Shown piece by piece: positions 57,015 through 64,000 of a stretch of 64,000 nt of DNA. Numbering within the stretch: the stretch's first letter is position 1; every line of letters begins with the position of its first letter. Source of the DNA: Onchidella celtica (lineage: Eukaryota > Mollusca > Gastropoda > Systellommatophora > Onchidiidae); the NCBI GenBank assembly GCA_963931925.1, contig OZ007570.1:60126848-60190847 (forward strand), given 5' to 3'. A model generated the notes under the pieces. It had not been told where the DNA came from. It worked only from the letters and a program-made list of their open reading frames with translations, and searched no databases. The translations under genes were made by a program, and so were the position numbers.

Positions 57015-57267
57015 TATCGTCGCTATGCTGCAAGACTCCTGTAACTGATATATCGAAAATTTTACAGGAGAGCCAAAAAGCTGATTTTCTTTGGCTTATG
57101 TAGTATTGTAAAGACAATGAACTTGGTTATTGCAGTATGGTTATTTATAAGAATTGAGCTACGAGCTTTTGACACAAGGTGCGCTATTGATTTTCAGACC
57201 AAAGAATGAAAAAAAGTGATTTTGCCAAAAATGTTAGTTACAGGAGTCTTGCACCATAGCGACGATA
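57015..57267. mobile_element. 253-bp MITE with 32-bp inverted repeats
   Basis: Arms 57015-57046 (TATCGTCGCTATG... CAAGACTCCTGTAACT) and 57236-57267 are inverted copies with one mismatch. TA lies at both ends, as expected for Tc1/mariner-type targets. No coding sequence. Confidence 0.85.
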
Positions 57268-57319
57268 TATAGCACTGTATCCAAAAAATTGCTCTAGGCG
57301 CTTTACAGAAAGTCTTGCT

Positions 57320-58150
57320 TTCTCCATCTGCAACTCACCCTCTCTCTCTCTCTTTCTCTCTCTTTCTCACGCGTAATCTATTGCACACACTCTTATGCTA
57401 GGCATACATACATACACATACATACAGACACATAACATAGGCACATAGGTAGAAATTAAACATCAAAGCAGCAGAAATGAAATTGAGAAAATAATTGATG
57501 GATTGGGAATGATGAAACTTCAGAACTGAAGGTATTTTTTGGAAAAAGAGCAGTGACTAATATCAGTATTTTTATCAGTCTTTTTTTTTCTTTGTCACAT
57601 GTAGGAGAATTAGAAAGAGGAAGGGGGCAGCGAGGAGAGGATAGGACTGTCACACTGTCACTGTGTTCGCCACAATGAACCAACTGGTGACAATAATGGT
57701 ATACGAAATAATTATGATACAAAAATTTCTCGAATACACTAAGGATAAAAAAAAGGGTAAAGAATTTAAACTGAAAGAAAACTTGGATTAATGTTACGGG
57801 CAAAAATGTCCAAGCGTAAGACAAACACAATGGAAGTGAAATTAACAATATTCCTTGGTAAAGCCTAGCGTATTGTTCTGTGAGAACCTCCTAAGCACAC
57901 CTGGGCAGCCGAGAACTGCCGTGTTGAGACCTCTCAACCAGAGTTGTGAGGTTTCATCAGGGCGGAATTCACTGATGCCGCATTTGCGAGGTTTCGTTTT
58001 TGCAGATTTCACCCATTTCTATAGGTTTTTAGTTTATAATCTTTCAACAACACCATTGTATAAAGAAGCTAACAGACCGTAAAAACGATTATCGAAATTT
58101 TGACCATTTACGATGTTTCATCACGACGGATTCGATGTGACAGTATATAC
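57320..58150. other. No gene recognised
   Basis: A CT-rich run at 57337-57368; otherwise unremarkable. Confidence 0.4.
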
Positions 58151-58162
58151 CGGTAGATACTG

Positions 58163-58192
58163 CCCGATGGCTTAGCGGTTTGGTAGCGTATG
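58163..58192 (+). repeat. tRNA-like A-box stretch, possible SINE head
   Basis: GATGGCTTAGCGGTTTGGTA resembles a tRNA 5' part. No B box follows at the proper distance, so at best a truncated SINE. Confidence 0.3.
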
Positions 58193-58196
58193 CTGT

Positions 58197-58405
58197 TAAA
58201 TGGTTGTTCTGACGTTATAAACCCGACTTATCAGCGAGATGTTATTGTCTTCTGAGGCTGTATTGTATTCTTCGTCTTAAGAAACTATTGACTGAGTTTC
58301 GATACCACTGGCTGTTGATAATTAGTTATCATGTTCTAGGTCTACTCGATAAAGAAGTAGTAGTACACAATACAAGTACAGTGTGTTAACGGAGAGTAGA
58401 CTGTT
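58197..58405 (-). repeat. Inverted partial copy of the 2.7-kb repeat end
   Basis: The reverse complement aligns with 20640-20790 and with 63885-64000 (CATGATAACTAATTATCAAC, then ACTCAGTC). A shorter direct duplicate of the same piece lies at 58738-58890, 541 bp away. Confidence 0.7.
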
Positions 58406-58737
58406 GTATTTGAGCATACCATCTTGGTAGGGATGTCTGACATCATAAGGAATGTGATCCAACTCACCTGTGTCCTCACCATGGCCTTTCTGACAACTTG
58501 CCACCATTGTAAACATTTCCTTTAATTTAATATTTGTCATTTCCCCCAGGGGGCAACGGAAGTCTAATTCCACTTTGCACGCCCTAATCACTCACTTAAC
58601 TTGTTCTCGATAACAACAAATCCGCGAATATTTTAGTCTCATACTCTGCACGCTCTTTTCACGATCACTATCTAACAATAACATGTCATTTTTATGAGCA
58701 TTGCTAGCATACTTGAGACCACAGTCGATCCGTGACA

Positions 58738-58890
58738 GTTGTTCTGACGTTATAAACCCGGCTTATCAGCGAGATGTTATTGTCTTCTGAGTCTGTATTA
58801 TCTTCTTCGTCTTAAGAAACTATTGACTGAATTTCGATACCACTGACTATTGATAATTAGTAATCACGTTCTAGGTCTAGTCGGTAAGGA
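58738..58890 (-). repeat. Second inverted partial copy of the same repeat end
   Basis: Direct duplicate of 58197-58345 with about ten differences; ends at GGTCTAGTCGG, where the first copy continues. Confidence 0.75.
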
Positions 58891-59095
58891 ATTCCAAGGA
58901 ATTCTGGAACTCAATAGGATATTTAACTGCCTGGTTGGGATCAACAATACTGTCAATGGTTCAGCTGGAATTGATTGAAGGAGTCTCTAGTTAACTGACT
59001 GTACAGTTTCATTTTTGGTACACGTATTGCCCGTTCACAGAGCCAGCCATGGTTCTTGATATGATTAACACCATTCCCTCCCCCTTCATTTCCCC

Positions 59096-59240
59096 CCTCC
59101 CCCCCCCCCAAAAAAAAACAACAACCCGCCGACCGGCGCTGCACTGTGGCGACGACGTGTTTGCTCCAGTTATAACTGGGCTGCAATGGTACAAAGGCAA
59201 ATTTCCCAAATGGGATTAAAGAGTTATACAAATACAAATA
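59096..59240 (-). repeat. Second copy of the CCAGTTATAACTGG repeat
   Basis: The reverse complement reads TTTGTATTTGTATTTGTA, then CCATTGCAGCCCAGTTATAA, CTGG and CACAGTGCAGCGCCGGTCGG, matching 41700-41810. It abuts the start of the next repeat at 59248. Confidence 0.7.
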
Positions 59241-60190
59241 CAAACAAATGTACACCAGAACCAGTCCTGAAATTGTGTGTTGGTAACGTGGATACTTAAA
59301 CTGATGGCCTAGATGTTGTAATGTAAAGAACGATTACCAAGGTTAGCAAACCTAGGCATGAAAAGAACACAGAGATCTAGAAAATAAAAGTTAACATATT
59401 GCAGCCAGAGATGTAGATCAGTCTTGGCTAATACCTTACATGTGTACTATATCTTTGCAAATCTTGTAACATTATTGTTTGAAACATGTTTATTTTTTTT
59501 TCATTTCCTTCAATGTTAGAGACAGCTTGGACTGGTATTCATAAAAACACACTCCTGATATTTCAAAGTGACGGATTTGCCTAGCTCTCATCATAGGTTG
59601 TAAATGGACTGCATTTACAAGACAAGAAAAATTTCAATTCCACCCAGTGCTCATTCTGTATGTAATTTACTGACATGTATGCATTACACTGTTCGGCCGT
59701 ATGTGATCCATCAGATGTAATATGATGTTTAAAGTTGCCAAATCCTAACCATACTGTAGATACTTGACCTGACGTCTCGTAATTTATTTACTTATCCCTT
59801 ATTAGATCTTTTTTTCAATATCTTTCATGTCTTCACACATTTTCAGGGCCACAGAGGTACCAAACTCATGTGCCATCGAGTTGGAGGGGCTGCGGTGTGG
59901 TAAAACAAAAATTGGAGAGTAAGTCTCAGACTAATTTACAGACTATTACAAGAGTGTCAAAAAGTTCAATAAGACCAGGCCTAACATACAGCACTGGTTT
60001 GATGGACGGCATTTTGTCAAAAGTAAATCATTATTAATGACAGTAGTAAAATCAAGAACAAAGCCCAAGAGTTCAGAGATTATCAAGCATTCATCAGGGG
60101 CTTGAAATTAAATGTTTTGATGCGGTTGGCAACTGCGCACTGCAGAAGGGCCATGAAGAAACCGTGGGATCCAGTTACACGTTAACATTT

Positions 60191-61704
60191 CGTCGCCGTC
60201 TAGGAACATTGTTGTGTGTCAAAATCTCTACTTGTCAGGAGAAGCAAAAATCTGTTTTATTTTGTTACATTAAACGTCGTACAAACAAATTACTTATATC
60301 AAAATTTTTGTAATTTCATGCTCCATATCACTACCTTGTTATTTTAACAATATTTCCTTTCAATTTTGAGATATTAGACTTACAACAATATTATTTTTTA
60401 TTTCGTCCGGGAACACTATTATAAGTCGACATATAATCAAGCAACGCTTCTTGATAGCCAGTGTAAGTCGACATACAATATTTTTCCTGGAGGAAAAGTA
60501 CGAAGAGCAAGTGTAGAGCTATAAAAATTTAATGGCACATTATGTTATGTACGTAATCGATTTTTTTCAGCAATAGATTGATCAATCTAAGCTAGTTTTT
60601 ATTGATTCTTGTTAATGTCCAATAAGCTGGAATAAAACGATAACCCAACAATAAAACTGAACGGTAATAAAAACATCGGACATAACGCAAACAGATTTAT
60701 TAGTCAATTAACAATAAACAAACAATTAAAATCCTGCTTGAATTGTCCTCTAAGTTTTACTCGATCGTTTAAAAAAGTTTAAATGATCTTAGTTATTCAC
60801 TTGTTAGTCGTCATCCATTGCAAATGAAAAGTAAAAAATCAATTGAATTTTATAATAAGCCTGCACATGCCTTTGTTCTTCCTTGTTTTTCTTATGGCAT
60901 TGTCTTTTGCATGTATCATTGCAGCCACGTCCGACATTCCGTTATGGCACAAGTTTTCATCTGGAACTTGTACATTCCATTCCGTTCTTGTATAATTCTT
61001 TCATGTGCTCCTTTTGGCTTTTTCCTCGTTTCCGTTTTCTACTGTGGGATTTTGCGTCTTGGGGAAGGGGGTCGGGCTCTTCACCTTGGGAATTGGGTTT
61101 TCCAGCTCGGGGATTGAGATCTGCAGCTTGGGAATTGGGTTCTGCAGCTTGGGGATTAGGTCCTGCAGCTTGGGGATTAGGTCCTGCAGCTTGGGGATTA
61201 GATTCTGCCGCTTAGAGATTAGGTTCTGCAACATAGGGGGTTAGGTTCTGCAACTTGGGCCATGGGATTTAGGTTTTGCAGTTTGGGGGTTAGGTTCCGC
61301 AGCTTTGGGGTTAAATTCGGATGCAGGAAAAAAAAGGACCGGAAACAGGCCAAATAACCTATTGTGTAGTGAAAGAGTAGGCCACGATTTCGTATGATAC
61401 GATAGCTTACATTAGGGCTATTTTTAGAATGCTTCAAAGAGTCCGAGAAAACTATGGGATGTCCACATGAAACTTTCTGTCGTGCTGCGCTGACCGTTGC
61501 ATGTCGACTTGCATTATTCTTTGTGGACGATTTTTTGTTGCCAAAACATAATTTAACATGACAATACTTAATATCTTAAAAACTTGTAATCCAATCAATC
61601 TGAAACTTGTCCCATTGATCCGCAGGGGAAAAAAAAATCTATCCGCTATCAAATTTTCATTTTCTCCGATTTTTGACATAGAACATTGTTCCTGGACGGC
61701 GACG
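60191..61704. mobile_element. 1514-bp element with inverted repeats and ATTT target duplication
   Basis: The left end reads CGTCGCCGTCTAGGAACATT and the right end, inverted, CGTCGCCGTCCAGGAACAAT; similarity extends about 36 bp to GTCAAAA. ATTT flanks both sides (60187-60190, 61705-61708). The paralogous empty site near 19022-19035 has a single ATTT, then GTTACACAATAAAAG. No transposase was recognised, so it is non-autonomous and of unassigned superfamily. It contains the minisatellite at 61080-61315. Confidence 0.85.
61080..61315. repeat. 21-bp minisatellite inside the 1514-bp element
   Basis: About eleven units near GCAGCTTGGGGATTAGGTTC plus one base. As 21 is divisible by three, frames on both strands stay open (KLQDLIP-type repeats on minus), which is a by-product of the period. 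Confidence 0.85.
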
Positions 61705-62650
61705 ATTTATTACACAGTAAAAGTAAAAGTTGAGTTTTATAATTGATAAAATTTCATACATCAAGAAACCAATATATTGGGAATATACTAAGCTGAAAAA
61801 TAAGCACACCATGATGCTATTGGTAACATACTTCTTATTACCACTGACGAGAAGTAGAAAGGACAAAACAATGATTATGGTATCGCTGTTATTAGATTGT
61901 GTAAGAAAGACGCCAAATACGAAACATGTACTTTATGCACCTTTATAAAAATCAAACAGGCGTTCGGAATGCACTAGAAGTCCTCTCTAACAAGAAAAAG
62001 GAATTCATTGTGTTGAAACTGTGTGCATATATCATCTCCAACCATTTGTCCTGTGTTGCTAGCAGTAGCAAAGGGGATGTGATGATAGTCCTTGGAAAGC
62101 AGCTGTTCATTATAATTATGTGTCTTAAGGATGTTTATGACAAACTCGTGTGAAGGAGAGAGCCTTTACCTTGATCACGAATAAAATTTCATTGTTTTTG
62201 TGAAAATTCCTGGAATTTTATACAACATTGTTGTCCATTCTTGTCTTTATTCGTGATAGGAGCAGTTTAATATTAGAAAAAAATGAACAACTTATTGGAA
62301 ATTTGGATAAATGGATATTTTCTATGATATCAATCTTCCACATAATAGTTTGTATCTAACGTCTTGCATAAGGCTTCTAGATATTTATGGAAAGAAGTTT
62401 TGAGAATAGCCAAGTTAACTGTTTTGATCTGCCGCAGAGGTTTACAATAAGACATTTTCATGTTCTGCTAAGTATGATTTTGCAAAACTAAATTTAAGAG
62501 ACAATAAAGGGAACAATGTGGAAACCAGATACTAAAAAGTGATTTTGGCGAGAACACCTGTACAAGCCATTTTGTCACAAGACTTGCGAAAAGTCATATT
62601 TCTAAGAAAAAAGAGTTCAAAGATGTCGGTGTGATTTTCTGCATACAAAT

Positions 62651-63800
62651 GAATGGATTCCTTTTATCTTCATCATCCTTTAGTTATGCCAACCGAGTCT
62701 TGTACTGAGACAAGAAGTGAAATGAAATGCAATTTTTGATGACATCCGACATGCTGGGTGAAACTTGAGGGGGGGGGGGGGCAACTCCATATTAGTAAGT
62801 TCCAGGTAATTATTGTTGTCACTTTTCCAGAATTTCCAGGTACTCCTGGCAGCAAACATTCCATAGTTATACCTGATAAAAAAATATTGTTTTCAATACA
62901 TAAATACAATGAATAACTAATCAGCCTTGTACAATTATTCTTCTATTGTTAAAAAAGAATTAGAAATATTTCTTCATAAACTGAATTTCATTTGACCTAA
63001 ACTAACAACTGACAATCATTCTTTTTCAAAGTTATCTATCGCTCTAAAATAAATTTGACGGATCATTTTATTCGGCTGTCTTCTTAGATAGTGTCCCGGG
63101 GAGCAAGCCAACGGAAATCCAATCCATAAAACAGACATCAAATTTGCACATTTAATTTTGAAGTAATGACATCGTTCCCACGTAGATTTACGGGTTAAGA
63201 CAACACAAAGACATCAGAATGGATTCCTTTTATCTTCATCATCCTTTAGATATGCCAGCCAAGTCTTGTACTGAGACAAGAAGTGAAATGCAAATGTTGA
63301 TTAAATCCTAGATGCTGGGTGGGGGGTATTCTAAATTTGTGAGTTCCAGATGTTATTGTCACTTGTCCAGACTTTCCATGTACTCCTGACTGCATACATT
63401 TTCAGCTTGAGTGGCCATCGCTGCTCAGTTCCATAGTTATTCCTGAAGAAAAAATATTGCTTTCAATACACAAATAATACAATAAATAAGTAATCAGTGT
63501 CATATAACTCTTCGATTATCAAAAAAGAATTAGAAATATTTCTGCATAAACTGAAGTTCATTTTATATAGAATTAGAACTGACAATAATTTTTTTTAGTG
63601 TTATCTATTGCTCTAAAATAAATTTGACAGATCATTATATTCGGTTCTTTTCTCAGATTGTGTGTTGAGTCAGCAACCCAACCGAAATCCAATCTTTAGG
63701 GCAAACATCAAATTTGCACATGTATAGCAATGACATCTTTCCCGTGTAGATTAACACAAAATTACAGGTTACAACATCATATGACATGGGTCTGATGTCG
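62651..63800 (+). repeat. Tandem duplication of a 566-bp segment within copy 2
   Basis: Both units start GAATGGATTCCTTTTATCTT (62651 and 63217) and continue through CTTGTACTGAGACAAGAAGT. Copy 1 has one such unit from 19978. Confidence 0.8.
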
Positions 63801-64000
63801 ATAAATGCTCCTACATTCATCCTGCCAATCCTATGGAAATCGTTAACGAATCTACGTCGGAAATGATCATTTTCATTCGCTTATACGACAGTCTACTCTT
63901 CGTTAACACACTGTACTTGTACTTGTACTGAGTACTACTACTTCTTTATGGAGTAAATCTAGAGCATGATTACTAATTATAAACAAAGGTGATACTGAAA

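Larger units (their letters stand above)
59248..64000 (+). repeat. 2.7-kb dispersed repeat, copy 2, enlarged
   Basis: Collinear with 18075-20745. Two differences explain its size: the inserted inverted-repeat element at 60191-61704, and a tandem doubling with unit starts at 62651 and 63217. The transposase-like exon (59846-60020) is disrupted here. The copy runs to the window edge. Confidence 0.8.

Noticed and set aside
61001-61244. Overlapping open frames on both strands with heptapeptide repeats
   Set aside because: Caused by a 21-bp minisatellite; no independent coding evidence.

Overview
This is a gene-poor, repeat-dense window of an animal nuclear genome. Spliced genes with GT-AG introns, many non-LTR retrotransposons, MITEs, long microsatellites and small secreted C-type lectins of the perlucin-like kind point to a lophotrochozoan, most likely a gastropod mollusc. 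That placement is inference from gene style; no species marker is visible.

Host genes: the recognisable host loci are tandem copies of one small secreted C-type lectin. Copy A (about 60-9155, +) has every exon but carries an early stop in its last exon. Copy B (about 27536-28561, +) is a remnant with two lectin exons and a lost splice acceptor. Copy C (about 30960-49586, +) has an open 153-codon reading frame spread over five coding exons (31436-49586), with introns enlarged by transposon insertions. Introns, 5' exons and 3' flanks of A and C align along most of their length, so the locus grew by segmental duplication. Extra promoter blocks (28960-29350, 29515-29890) and an extra 3' module (12370-13450) are leftovers of further copies.

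Mobile elements by region. 2.0-4.9 kb: decayed multi-copy gene family inside an intron of A. 6.0-6.3 and 11.0-12.1 kb: LINE 3' ends. 15.05-16.4 kb: Helitron helicase remnant. 16.7-20.9 kb: THAP-type transposon remnants. 21.4-27.5 kb: a pogo/Tigger-like MITE split by a non-autonomous LTR retrotransposon (21848-27302) that carries an additional inverted LTR end. 28.5-29.0 kb: hAT-like ends. 32.06-32.28 kb: Tc1-like fragment. 32639-36596: a full-length LINE with one open 1043-codon ORF and a 13-bp target duplication, sitting in intron 2 of C. 41.2-43.6 kb: an inverted-repeat element with a DUF7869-like gene. 44.1-44.85 and 52.64-53.0 kb: LINE fragments. 51.55-51.78 kb: tRNA-derived SINE. 57.0-57.3 kb: MITE. 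59.25-64.0 kb: a second copy of the 18-20.7 kb repeat, which carries its own nested 1514-bp inverted-repeat element whose empty site is preserved at 19.03 kb.

How it fits together: only lectin C looks able to make a normal product, a secreted single-domain lectin whose calcium/sugar-site motifs depart from the textbook forms. Everything else is either lectin duplication debris or transposons in various states, several nested so that their relative order of arrival can be read.
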